26,575 bases of DNA, taken from assembly GCA_025201845.1 (NCBI GenBank), contig MU604103.1, positions 1 through 26,575 on the forward strand. Reading direction: 5' to 3'. The DNA is from Martensiomyces pterosporus (taxonomy: Eukaryota > Kickxellomycota > Kickxellomycetes > Kickxellales > Kickxellaceae). Position 1 is the first letter of the stretch, and each line of letters begins with the position of its first letter. A program made the position numbers and the translations under genes. Positions 1 through 7,967 of this stretch are shown piece by piece. A model generated the notes under the pieces. The model did not search any database, had not been told where the DNA came from, and saw only the letters and a program-made list of their open reading frames with translations.

Positions 1-1241
1 CCCAGGCACTGGAACGTGAATGCGAGCCCAACGCCAACAAAGAACTGGAAAACAAGCACGCCGGCAAGCGATATGTGCTTGTCGATGAGCCAGCCGCTGA
101 CCAGAAGAGCACACAGGAATATGGCGCTGCCAAACCAGACGAAGCTCAGACGCGCCTCTGCCGGTGCCTTGGGACGGGCACTGGATTCGCCAGACTCTGC
201 TGCTGCTCCGGCGCTGCGACGGTCAGCACGGACCATCAGGTCGGTGACGCGGCCGCCACACACTGAGCCAACAATGTTTCCCGCACCAACCGCCAGGAAG
301 CAGACGCCAGACAAACCCTGCGACAGCCCATAGATGTTTTCAAACGCGAGGGGCTGGCCAGTCGAGTTTGTAAAGTAGGCACCAAAGACCATTGCAAAGT
401 AGAACATGGTGAATGCGACAACCGGGTAGCGTGCGGTTGCAACGTCGAGCAGGGGGTTGTTGTCCTTGAGCCTGAGTGGCGGCGGGATGTTGACCTGCTG
501 GATCTTGTGCTTCTGGGACACCAGGCGGCGGTGTGTTTCGGGGAGGACAAACACCGCCAGGAGGCACATCACTCCACCCCAGATGGCCAGGATCCAAAAC
601 ACCCACCGCCAGCCAACTCCCTGGCCAACATATCCCCCGATCAGTGGGCCGAGGCACGGACCAAGAAGCGGACCCAAGTAGTAGATTCCAAGTGCAGTTC
701 CACGCTGCTCGCGTGGGTAAATGTCCGAGATGGTGCCAGCACCAGCACCCTGCACTGCTGAAGCTCCTGCCGACTGGACAACACGGCTGGCAATGAGGGC
801 AGTCAGCGTGTGTGAGCACGCGCACCCGATGCTACCACAGGTGTAGATCAGCATTGAGAGCGCGTAGACCGGCTTTCTGCCGAACTGGTCAGCCAGGTTG
901 CTCCAGATTAGCGGGAATATGGCCATTGCAATCAGGTATGCAGTGACTGTCCATGTGACTGCAGACTGCGTCGTGTGGAGGTCGTCCCTGACCTTCTGGA
1001 TGCTCGGATAGTACATGTTTGCGGACAGTGGGCTGACCAGGGCGGTGAGTGCTGTGATGAGGACGATTACAGCTCTTGCCTTTGCCGAGAACGGACAGTA
1101 CGGCAGCTCCTCTTGAACATCGGCCTTTCCAACCGTATTGCTGGTGGCTGTGGCAAGGGGCTTGCCTTCTGTGTGTGTAAGAGCTTGATCTGCTGGATGC
1201 ATGGCGATGTGAGGCGAAGCGTGTATGGAAGAACCGGACAT
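1..1241 (-). CDS. DHA1-type MFS transporter, 3' end cut by window edge
   Basis: Proton-coupled drug or polyamine antiporter-type permease of the plasma membrane (family assignment; substrate unknown). The frame is open for 413 codons from the ATG at 1241 to the left edge, with no stop seen, so the C-terminal helices are missing. A hydrophilic tail of about 50 residues precedes TM1. The helix 2-3 loop carries the MFS signature NLADQFGRKPVY (about residues 115-126), and PLLGPCLGPLIGG matches the antiporter motif C in TM5. A long central loop ending near PETHRR separates the two six-helix halves. A second in-frame ATG lies 13 codons downstream. A TATA box lies about 51 bp upstream of the chosen start. 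It is a paralog of the MFS genes at 24204 and 26312, and the latter shares perfect DNA identity around TM1. Family call is firm; substrate is not inferable. Confidence 0.9.
   Translation of the reverse strand, partial: MSGSSIHASPHIAMHPADQALTHTEGKPLATATSNTVGKADVQEELPYCPFSAKARAVIVLITALTALVSPLSANMYYPSIQKVRDDLHTTQSAVTWTVTAYLIAMAIFPLIWSNLADQFGRKPVYALSMLIYTCGSIGCACSHTLTALIASRVVQSAGASAVQGAGAGTISDIYPREQRGTALGIYYLGPLLGPCLGPLIGGYVGQGVGWRWVFWILAIWGGVMCLLAVFVLPETHRRLVSQKHKIQQVNIPPPLRLKDNNPLLDVATARYPVVAFTMFYFAMVFGAYFTNSTGQPLAFENIYGLSQGLSGVCFLAVGAGNIVGSVCGGRVTDLMVRADRRSAGAAAESGESSARPKAPAEARLSFVWFGSAIFLCALLVSGWLIDKHISLAGVLVFQFFVGVGLAFTFQCL
948..1094 (-). repeat. Inverted repeat arm, left (pairs with 26429-26575)
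   Basis: The reverse complement of this segment equals 26429-26575 base for base (147 bp, read by eye). Just outside the repeat, mismatches begin at 1095 and 1106, and similarity is lost beyond that. The other side of the repeat is cut off by the right window edge, so the true length is unknown. Confidence 0.9.
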
Positions 1242-1737
1242 AGAGCTGCAACGGCAGTGTGCCTGCAGTGCAGAGGCCGAAACGCAGTAACCTTTTATAC
1301 ACCGGCCACCCAGTTCTCGGCACTAGCGTCCTTCTATTTTCCTGGCACTATTCGGGCTATACATTAAAGCCTGCCCCTGTATTAAAATTTTTTACCTGGA
1401 CCACGGCAATAAGCTCGGAGTTCCTAGAACAGGATGCCCGCTTAGACAGCCAATGCAGGCTAATGGACAGGAAACGGAATATAGTTTTCCCTTTGATTTG
1501 ATTGTGATCCGTGGTTCGCGGCGCTCTGCTGTGCTTTGATTAGCCGTTGATTGGCACCACAAGCCCAACAGCTGCTGCCAATCGGAAAAATGCCAATGCC
1601 ACTTCGACGCCACCGCAAATATGCATACCGCGAGAGGGTTAGCTAGGGTAATAATTTAGCATTCAAAGATAAGAAATGGGCTATCAAAAGTGCAGTGTCT
1701 CAAGGGAGAAACGCGCTAAGCGGGGACCCACCAGGGC
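1242..1737. other. Intergenic: MFS promoter and SUN 3' region
   Basis: About 500 bp between two genes on the minus strand. It holds the MFS TATA box and presumably the SUN gene's 3' UTR. Short open frames here start with non-ATG codons and show no protein features, and I see no RNA gene. Confidence 0.6.
1292..1299 (-). promoter_or_regulatory. TATA box of the left-edge MFS gene
   Basis: The minus strand reads TATAAAAG 51-58 bp upstream of the ATG at 1241. Position and sequence fit a core promoter. No transcription start can be fixed from sequence alone. Confidence 0.55.
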
Positions 1738-2583
1738 CTAGTAAATGACGTACTTGGCCTTGGCATCGCCAACAAGGGTGACCGTGCAGCCGTTCTCGAT
1801 GGAGCAGACACCCTTCTCGCACTTGCACTGGCCGCCAGTGGGGAAGTTGCAGAAGCCAGACTCGCACTCGATGCGGACGTTGTAGGTAGTCTGAACGCTG
1901 AAGCCGGACTCCTTGTAAAGAGGGTTGTACTGGACGCTGATGTAGGTGTTGCCGTCCTTGGCCTGGCCAGCACCAAAGATGTAAGGGGCCCAGTTGCCAA
2001 CAGGCTTGTCAGCGTTGCCCCAGATGCACTGGGTGGCGTTGGAGCCAGCGAGGTTGACGTAGAACTGAGAGGAGGTGCCGAGCCAGTAGGTGCTGGGGAC
2101 GACGTTGAGGCTGACGTTGCCGTTGGCCTGAGCGACGGAGGGGATCAGCATGGCTTCGTTGCCGGGGTAGATGGTCTGGCAGGCAGAGACGGACTCGCCG
2201 AGGGTGTTCTCGATGCGGGCGTTGTCCATGCCCTTGACGCAGTAGGGGCGGTCGTTGAAGGGCTTGGTGAGCTGGCCGTTGCCGTCGCAGAAGAGGCCGC
2301 CGTTCATCGAGCCGGGGCCGTTGTAGAGAGCAGCGCTGGGGTCCCACTGAGCAGAGTAGTATCCGGGCTCGCAGGCGTAGGGGCACCAGGATCCAGCAGT
2401 GCAGAGCTGGTCAGGGGACATGGCCCAGCCGGCGTTGGACGACTCAGGGGTGACAGCAACAACCTGATCGGTGTTGTTGGCGGCGAAGGGGAAAGCACAG
2501 GTGGCGAGCTGCCTCTGAACAGGGGCAGCAGAGGCCGTCAGGGCAGTGGCGATGGCAGCAGCAATGGCAGAGACACACTTCAT
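1738..2583 (-). CDS. SUN-family secreted cell-wall protein (SIM1/UTH1/SUN4-like)
   Basis: Putative beta-glucan-acting wall protein of the fungal SUN family (CAZy GH132), which in yeasts acts in septation and wall remodelling. The 281-residue product starts with a signal peptide ending near Ala-Ser-Ala-Ala (residue 20). The rest is one SUN domain, residues about 28-281. Hallmarks seen: CTAGSWCPYACEPGYYSAQW (61-80), GGLFCDGNGQLTKPFNDRPY (95-114), CQTIYPGNEAMLIPS (135-149), STYWLGTSSQFYVN (164-177), GNWAPYIFGAG (196-206), and a Cys-rich end from about 240. The long Ser/Thr-rich spacer found before the domain in many yeast SUN proteins is absent, so this is a minimal signal-plus-domain form. No GPI signal is visible. 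Start chosen at the ATG with a TATA box 53 bp upstream. Single exon. Family call is firm; enzymatic activity is from family knowledge only. Confidence 0.93.
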   Translation of the reverse strand: MKCVSAIAAAIATALTASAAPVQRQLATCAFPFAANNTDQVVAVTPESSNAGWAMSPDQLCTAGSWCPYACEPGYYSAQWDPSAALYNGPGSMNGGLFCDGNGQLTKPFNDRPYCVKGMDNARIENTLGESVSACQTIYPGNEAMLIPSVAQANGNVSLNVVPSTYWLGTSSQFYVNLAGSNATQCIWGNADKPVGNWAPYIFGAGQAKDGNTYISVQYNPLYKESGFSVQTTYNVRIECESGFCNFPTGGQCKCEKGVCSIENGCTVTLVGDAKAKYVIY

Positions 2584-4231
2584 CTTCTCAGTGGTTAGAT
2601 ACAGAAGGAAATGGGTGGTGAAATGTCGTGAAAACTATATATAGCGGCAGCAAGCACAGTGTGGTGGATATAGACAGGATGTCAAATCTCAATGCTATAT
2701 CTGGCGGGGCGGGGCGGATAGGGTGGTGTGTTGGTAAAGCGGAATTGTACGGAGTAGCAGATCAACTGTTACTGGAGAAGGTTTCCTGTCTTTGAAGCTC
2801 AGACAAGGAGTCGCAGAGAAAGAGAAGAAAAGAAGGATAGGACTGGCTTGGCCGTGAAAATTTACAGATTCATTCCGCGAAGCAGGGCAGCCAGCCGGAA
2901 GGAGGCGCTTATTTATGCAGACTGGCACCGAAACAAGATGCTGGCGCTGTTCCTAGTGAGCTCTGCTGAGTTTGAGGGCTCGCGCCGCACAGAAAGAAGA
3001 CCGGAAAGACCGCAGGTGGCCCAGTATTACGCGTTCTTTGGGGTCTGTCTGCCCGCTCTGCAAAGCCGGCTATTTCTCAGATTGGCATTTGATGGGCCAG
3101 TATGAGGGATGGGCAGAGGAGCGCACCTGAGTGTGGGGGACGGGGGGCCTAGATTCTGGTGGCAGGTGGATCCCTTCCTCATTCAGGGGCACTGACCGGA
3201 CCTTGTGCTGCAATGAACGCGAAATATAGGCGCAGCAAGCCCAAGAAAGCAATATACACAGCGTTAGTCATCTTTTTGAACGGCGAGCGAATCGCAGTGC
3301 CCTGCGCCGCACGCTGGTGAACCGTGCCGCTATTGGGATTTGTGGGTTGGGGAGCCTGTTGAAAGAAGCGAGATTCGACAGCCTGCGCTGGTTGGGCAAG
3401 CCGAGGCTCTTCCCCACACTGGCACAAGGACGCAACATCCTGCTGCTGTGCATGCCTGTGTGCGTCATACGAGAATATGCTCCATCGCTCCCGGTAGGCA
3501 TCAGACGTGCAGGCCTGGCGCAGTGCAGAAAAGGGGATCGCCGCCCGCCCAGCACCGCAGACATCCTTTCTGCAGCAGCGGGCTGTGGTTGCGGTGGTGG
3601 TCTGCTTTGATATACCTCGCAAGCCCGGCTGCTCAACGCACCTGCAGTCTAGGCAGTTGCTGCCAGTTGCTGGCTGTGCTGGTTATAATGCAGTGGCTGG
3701 TAGACGCCGGATGGATAGCGCACATGCACTTGTTGGCAGAGCCCAGGGACAGCAGGCACAAGCATCGCCCTGTGGTTTCGCGCCAGCAAGGGAGGCTTTC
3801 GTGGTGCAGTTTGTGTAGGGGAGGAGCAGCTCGGAAGCGTAGCACAGACTCATGTGAATGACGCAAGGAAGCTTTTTTTTTTCTTTTCAAGCTCAACATT
3901 TCTGTAGTGCAGCGCACCCCCTCTCTTCTTCAATTGCGCCTGGTGCTTTTCACAGTGAGTGTGCTCTGAGACTGAAAAGCGAAGGCGCCATTGTGGATGC
4001 AGCCAGCCGAATTCTAATGTGAAATAAAGCCACATGCAGCCCTGTGAAGGGCATGCATGCGATAGCTGTCAATCATTGCTTGAATGCGCCAAGCTCTTGG
4101 AGCGTGTCACTGAGGAGCGAGAGCGAGGATGAGCAGCAAAGGGAACAGCGCTGAATGATGTTCTTTTGGCTGAGCAGGAGAGATGCAAAGAAAGACAAAT
4201 GAAATGAAGGCGTAGTGTGTGGGAGATGGGG
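2584..4231. other. 1.6 kb with no supportable gene
   Basis: This stretch lies between the SUN promoter and the 3' end of the SANT-like gene. Open frames of 60-173 codons occur on both strands, but those checked begin with TTG or GTG, overlap each other, are rich in Arg, Cys and His, and show no domain. The minus-strand frame 3622-3179 ends with a hydrophobic stretch after an internal Met, but I found no convincing splice partner. A homopolymeric T tract sits near 3873-3882. It may hold UTRs or a fast-evolving small gene. Confidence 0.5.
2636..2643 (-). promoter_or_regulatory. TATA box of the SUN-family gene
   Basis: TATATATA lies 53-60 bp upstream of the SUN ATG. The spacing is close to that of the left-edge MFS gene and leaves only a short 5' UTR. 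Confidence 0.55.
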
Positions 4232-4774
4232 CTATGGCGGGCTGGCAGTGTTCGACTCTTCAATTGCCCTTAGCACGTGCCCGTCATCATCATAAACAAG
4301 CGCGCCGCCTTTCCACATGCCAAACCTCAAGCCGATCTCCTTGTTGCGTGCATACTCGCGCTGGACAGCTTCTGCGCTGCCCTTCCAGTCCTTGTACAGC
4401 TGAAGATTCTGGCGTCCCATGACCCGAATCGCTTTCATGCGCAGATCATTGCCTGACCACTCTGGAAGCAGGTTTTCAGAGATCTCGCGAAAATGGCCGA
4501 TTCCGTAAGTCTCAATCCCCTCAAGAAGCTTGCGCTTTTCGTCGTCGCCCCATTTGCGCTCCTTGGATGGCGGTGCATCGGCAGGGGGCTGGAAGTATTC
4601 TTGGTTCAGCATACCCTCGTCGTCAATCATGCTTTGTGTTTCTGGAAACTCTGGTCTGCGCGAGAACTGCAGCCGCATCTGCCTGACCCACTCCTGCTTG
4701 TTGCGCCAGAACTCGGCGTCAGTGATGTCCCCTCCTTTCCCGGGTTGCTGCCGTTCAGCGTCGCTCGTGCTCAT
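4232..4774 (-). CDS. Small SANT/Myb-like domain protein
   Basis: A 180-residue soluble protein with a single SANT/Myb-like repeat, about residues 73-130. The core reads KWGDDEKRKLLEGIETYGIG followed by a helix ending LLPEW, with the Trp and hydrophobic spacing typical of the repeat. It continues into a basic, conserved-looking segment, LRMKAIRVMGRQNLQLYKDW. The N-terminal 70 residues are charged (EFWRNKQEWVRQMRLQFSRR) and may form a helix. A probable nuclear role in chromatin or transcription is inference from the domain class; a single repeat may bind protein rather than DNA. The frame extends upstream to 4837, but only from a TTG codon. The ATG at 4774 has A at -3 and is preferred. No signal peptide or membrane segment. 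I do not recognise a named ortholog. Confidence 0.8.
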   Translation of the reverse strand: MSTSDAERQQPGKGGDITDAEFWRNKQEWVRQMRLQFSRRPEFPETQSMIDDEGMLNQEYFQPPADAPPSKERKWGDDEKRKLLEGIETYGIGHFREISENLLPEWSGNDLRMKAIRVMGRQNLQLYKDWKGSAEAVQREYARNKEIGLRFGMWKGGALVYDDDGHVLRAIEESNTASPP

Positions 4775-5908
4775 CTTCGTGTTCTGGAGTGGTGTGCTGG
4801 TTCGATCAAAGACACACGAGCCCCTATTTCTCCACAAAACACTCGGACCTCGAAACCATGCGCTGGGCCAGTGTTTGGTTTACGGGCGACGCCACGTGAG
4901 CACTGTTTGGATCTTGGCTGCAGAGTGCAGCTTGCGGCAAGGCTGGCCTGCTCTCGCCCTCTCACCCAAGAAAGCCAGAAAGACCAGGCTACACTATTTG
5001 CTCCAGGCAACTCAAGCGCACCCCTCAATGTCACGTCTGCCCTGCCCAGACATCCCCGCCCCCAGCACTCCCTTACAGTTTGGCCAGCTGCACATCGGAC
5101 ACCTGGTCGGCTATGCTAATGGTAGACTGGTGCACCGCCCGCCGACTAGCGGCCACCGGGTTTGGCAGCATGTTTGTTATGCTGTCAGGACCGTTGTTTA
5201 TCCATTTTGCGGTATGTTTCTGGCACAGGGCGGGCTGTCTGTCCACTGCAAGCACCGCTAGATAAGATAGCGGGTGCCAGTATCCTAGAGCTGCTATGTT
5301 TTTGTGTGACTTCTAACTGGGCTGGTTTTCTAAATTTTGGAAACAAATGCATACTGATCAGCACACTTGCCTAAGCAATATTAGCATCAAGGATATTTCG
5401 AACGCCAGACAGCGGCACCGCATAATCTTGTTTACTTTTCAGGATAGTAAACATGCTGTCCGCTTCCAGGCGGTAAAAACAAAAAAGATCGAGGTGGCGC
5501 TGCTTCATATGGTGGTCGCATATTTGCTATCTCTATCTAGCAGCAGTCAGCAAGCGCGCTACTGCCATTACCCAAAGTAAAATGACGCCTTTAGAATCTG
5601 CGGGGACATGGCAGCTCTGCAAGAAATTCAATCTAAACAGCACAGTAGGATTACTACCGCGAAGTAGAGCTATCTGCAGATAAACACCGGGCTTTGTTGT
5701 TGACATTATTTCTGGCAAACACAAAGTGAAAACAACTGGCTTTCTGGTCAGTCCCGCGATTCCTCTTCAACGCCATTCCCCCCGCCAGCATATACATGAT
5801 GCCATTTGCCTCCTCTGTCTATGCACCAGCATCGCTTTACACCAAATTCCTGCACATTGTCTCTTCTCATCCTCGATTTGTTGCCACACATCCACGACAA
5901 GAAAAAAC
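4775..5908. other. Divergent intergenic region
   Basis: It separates the minus-strand SANT-like gene from the plus-strand secreted protein at 5909. A 243-codon plus-strand frame (4530-5261) overlaps it but is largely antisense to the SANT gene, has no domain and looks like chance. Apart from a TATA-like element near 5791, nothing else is recognisable. Confidence 0.5.
5791..5796 (+). promoter_or_regulatory. TATA-like element of the 98-residue secreted protein gene
   Basis: TATACA lies 113-118 bp upstream of the ATG at 5909, the same distance as the TATA element of the neighbouring secreted protein gene at 6668. It is followed by a pyrimidine-rich leader. Confidence 0.35.
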
Positions 5909-6205
5909 ATGGCCAAGCTCACCACTGTTGCTCTTCTCTTGAGTGCATTGGGCGCTGTCCCAGCATATGCTGTCTACATCCCAGTCGCACTGCCTGCATT
6001 TGGAGGCGCTGTGGGTGCTGTCTCTGGTGGCAACGGAATCCAAGCCTTTTGGGGCCCCAGCGGCTACGCAACCACAAGCTTTGGCCCTGGTTTCAGATCG
6101 CAGATGAGCGGGCAGTTTGGACCAAACGGCGGTGCCCTGTCTAACAGCATCTCGAGGGTGCAGGTGTTTCCAGCCATGCCTGTTCCATTCTTTCCCTTTA
6201 TCTAA
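5909..6205 (+). CDS. Small secreted protein, Gly/Phe/Pro-rich, unknown function
   Basis: A 98-residue protein not recognised as any family. It begins with a textbook signal peptide (MAKLTTVALLLSALGAVPAY, cleaved after Ala-Tyr-Ala). The mature part of about 77 residues is hydrophobic and rich in Gly, Phe, Pro and Ser, has no Cys, and ends with a very aromatic tail, MPVPFFPFI. There is no GPI or internal membrane segment. The ATG at 5909 is preceded by AAAAAAC, a good fungal initiation context; the frame extends further upstream without a better start. It sits immediately before two related mini secreted protein genes, which suggests a small surface-protein locus, although its sequence does not align with theirs. 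A wall or extracellular matrix role is a guess from composition and location. Confidence 0.75.
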   Translation: MAKLTTVALLLSALGAVPAYAVYIPVALPAFGGAVGAVSGGNGIQAFWGPSGYATTSFGPGFRSQMSGQFGPNGGALSNSISRVQVFPAMPVPFFPFI

Positions 6206-6667
6206 ACGGCGTTTGCTAGATGGCTTGATTTACAGAGTAGCGTGCAAATAACAACTCGGCTCAACGAAATACGTGTAGCAGCTCAAACCTGGAAATGTGC
6301 TGTAGGAATATTGGGCGTACTGTGGGTGGGATTTCTGCATGCAGTTGGACACGTAGTGTGTGCAGAACAGTAGTGAGCAAAGCAAAAGTAGAAAATCCAG
6401 AGGCTTTTCACATCTACACTGCGTCTACTTCACATACAAACCAAACGTAGCAAGCTCACACGCATGCAGAGTAATGCTATTACACATTCCTCTAGGCACA
6501 ATAGACGCAAAAAAAGATGAGGAAAGACGAGACCTCTTGTGCTCCCTAGACATATATACACACAATCTCCCTGCTGCCCACTCAGCCGACACGCACTTCT
6601 TCAACAGGACACTCCCGCGCAACACAACTACTCTCGCAAACACAGCCAAATTCACCAGCCGCAAGAA
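6206..6667. other. Promoter region between two small secreted protein genes
   Basis: It holds the 3' UTR of the 98-residue protein gene and the promoter of the next gene. The last 60 bp before 6668 are rich in CA and CT, as expected of a fungal leader. No other gene or RNA is seen. Confidence 0.5.
6553..6558 (+). promoter_or_regulatory. TATA box of the Asn/Trp-rich secreted protein gene (plus copy)
   Basis: TATATA within CATATATACA lies 110-115 bp upstream of the ATG at 6668, a spacing similar to that of its minus-strand paralog (96-104 bp). Confidence 0.5.
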
Positions 6668-6970
6668 ATGAACGCCTTCATCCTCGCTATTGCCGCTGTA
6701 GCCTCATCCGCCGTCTCTGCGTATCCGATCTACGGATACTACCCTGAATCTCAGACGTCCTACCACAACACTGGTGCCTACGATAATGGCGCCACGTCAA
6801 GTGTCACACCGTATGGTGCCAGCTCCAACTCCTGGGACAATGGGTTCAGTGCTCAGCAGGGCAGCTATCTGACTCCCTACGGCAATGCTGGAAGCTCATC
6901 TTACAATCAGTGGAACAACAACGCATGGTCCAACACCAACTACGGCGGCGCCTACCCAAGGTTCTGGTAA
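6668..6970 (+). CDS. Small secreted Asn/Ser/Trp-rich protein, copy A
   Basis: A 100-residue secreted protein of no recognised family. The signal peptide is MNAFILAIAAVASSAVSA, cleaved near residue 18. The mature chain has no Cys and little charge, and is rich in Asn, Ser, Gly, Tyr and Trp. Residues 36-89 form a module that aligns without gaps to residues 40-93 of the convergent gene at 7167-7478 (33 of 54 identical by hand count), with repeated N-x-W and NNGF motifs and an end of WNNNAWSN. Aromatic positions mostly swap Tyr, Phe and Trp, as under selection. Composition resembles prion-like or structural wall proteins, but function is unknown. Start: the ATG at 6668 after GCAAGAA; upstream in-frame codons precede the signal peptide. 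An AATAAA lies 80 bp past the stop. Confidence 0.8.
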   Translation: MNAFILAIAAVASSAVSAYPIYGYYPESQTSYHNTGAYDNGATSSVTPYGASSNSWDNGFSAQQGSYLTPYGNAGSSSYNQWNNNAWSNTNYGGAYPRFW

Positions 6971-7049
6971 ACTCTTCTCATGTCCACAGCAGGACATGCT
7001 ATATTGGCAGCAGATCATGGGCACCTTCTTTCATCTGCGCCTTGACATC

Positions 7050-7055
7050 AATAAA
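7050..7055 (+). terminator. Polyadenylation signal AATAAA
   Basis: A canonical AATAAA lies 80 bp downstream of the stop of the 100-residue secreted protein gene, in an AT-rich stretch. It falls in the 196-bp gap between the convergent paralogs, so their 3' ends nearly abut. Confidence 0.45.
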
Positions 7056-7166
7056 TTCAGACAGTTTATATATTACGGGTATTTGATGAGTTTAGTATAG
7101 GAAGTGCTGCAGAATAATAGCGTGTGCATGTGCTAGACGGCTTTTGAAGCACCTGGCGGAGGAAAT

Positions 7167-7478
7167 CTACCAGTAGGGAACTGGGTAGGGTGCGGCGCTG
7201 TTGGACCACGCGTTGTTGTTCCAGTTGTTGAACGACGAGCTCCCGGCATTGCCCCAGGGGTTAGATGCTGCATTCTGCTGAGCATTGAAACCGTTGTTCC
7301 AGGCATTGACGTTCGAACCAAATGGACTGGTGCTTGCAACAGATCCGTTGTCGAAGGCTCCGGAATTGACATTGGATGACGAGGATGCTGGGACAACAGG
7401 GCCTGGGACGGGGACAACAAAGGGCGCGGCTGCGGCAATGGCTGCGAGTGCAGTGAGGGCAGTGGCAAATGAAGACAT
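7167..7478 (-). CDS. Small secreted Asn/Ser/Trp-rich protein, copy B
   Basis: A 103-residue paralog of the gene at 6668-6970, in tail-to-tail orientation. The signal peptide is MSSFATALTALAAIAAAA, followed by a Pro/Val-rich linker (PFVVPVPGPVVP) not present in copy A. The shared module occupies residues 40-93: GAFDNG, then NNGFNAQQ, then GNAGSSSFN and WNNNAWSN. Where copy A has Tyr this copy usually has Phe or Trp, and it lacks Cys as well. Both proteins end in Trp after a short Tyr/Pro-rich tail. There is no GPI signal. The coding sequence starts at an ATG with a TATA box 96-104 bp upstream. A role as a secreted matrix or wall component is inferred from signal peptide and composition only. 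Confidence 0.8.
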   Translation of the reverse strand: MSSFATALTALAAIAAAAPFVVPVPGPVVPASSSSNVNSGAFDNGSVASTSPFGSNVNAWNNGFNAQQNAASNPWGNAGSSSFNNWNNNAWSNSAAPYPVPYW

Positions 7479-7967
7479 TGTTTTTGGTGTGGATGTGGGG
7501 ATCAGTAGTGTGTTCTAGTGTTGTTGCTGTAGAGTGGATTGTGCAGTCTGAGCAGCGCTGGTCGCATGTTTGTTATTTTATATTCAAGCTCCTGCAAAAA
7601 TGCCACTAGTGGCGGGTCTCGGCTTGAACCACTGCAGCCTGCACGAGCGAGTGTAGAAGCGGTGGAGACGGGGACAGGCTACTGCTGCACCAATGGCAAC
7701 TAGCGACAGCAAAGTAGAAAATGGCGGCAATGGGACGCAGTAAAACTGTAAACAAAAGTGCTACGCTGTTGCCGTCTGCCGTCTGCCTTAATCCAAGGTG
7801 TGTTGGCAGCAGCAAGCAACAAGTATTTTCGGCTGAAATCGCAAATGAAGATACGAACGTAATGCCTCTTGCTGCTACTCCACATTTCTGACATGGCTGC
7901 GCGCAATGTAGCATGAAGTCTATTATTGCTTTCTACTGTATGTAGTAAAATAAAAATATCTGTTTGT
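7479..7967. other. Intergenic between secreted protein copy B and the GDSL gene
   Basis: It contains the copy B promoter and the 3' flank of the minus-strand GDSL gene. Two minus-strand frames of about 100 codons overlap each other and show no features. I see no further gene. Confidence 0.5.
7574..7582 (-). promoter_or_regulatory. TATA box of secreted protein copy B
   Basis: The minus strand reads TATAAAATA 96-104 bp upstream of the ATG at 7478. Confidence 0.5.

Noticed and set aside
3179..3861. Overlapping frames on both strands, including a 173-codon plus-strand frame and a minus-strand frame with a hydrophobic end
   Set aside because: Those checked start at TTG or GTG, are rich in Arg/Cys/His, overlap each other, and have no plausible splice partner giving a known small membrane protein.
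4530..5261. 243-codon plus-strand frame
   Set aside because: Its first third is antisense to the SANT-like gene; the rest has a random composition and no signal or domain.
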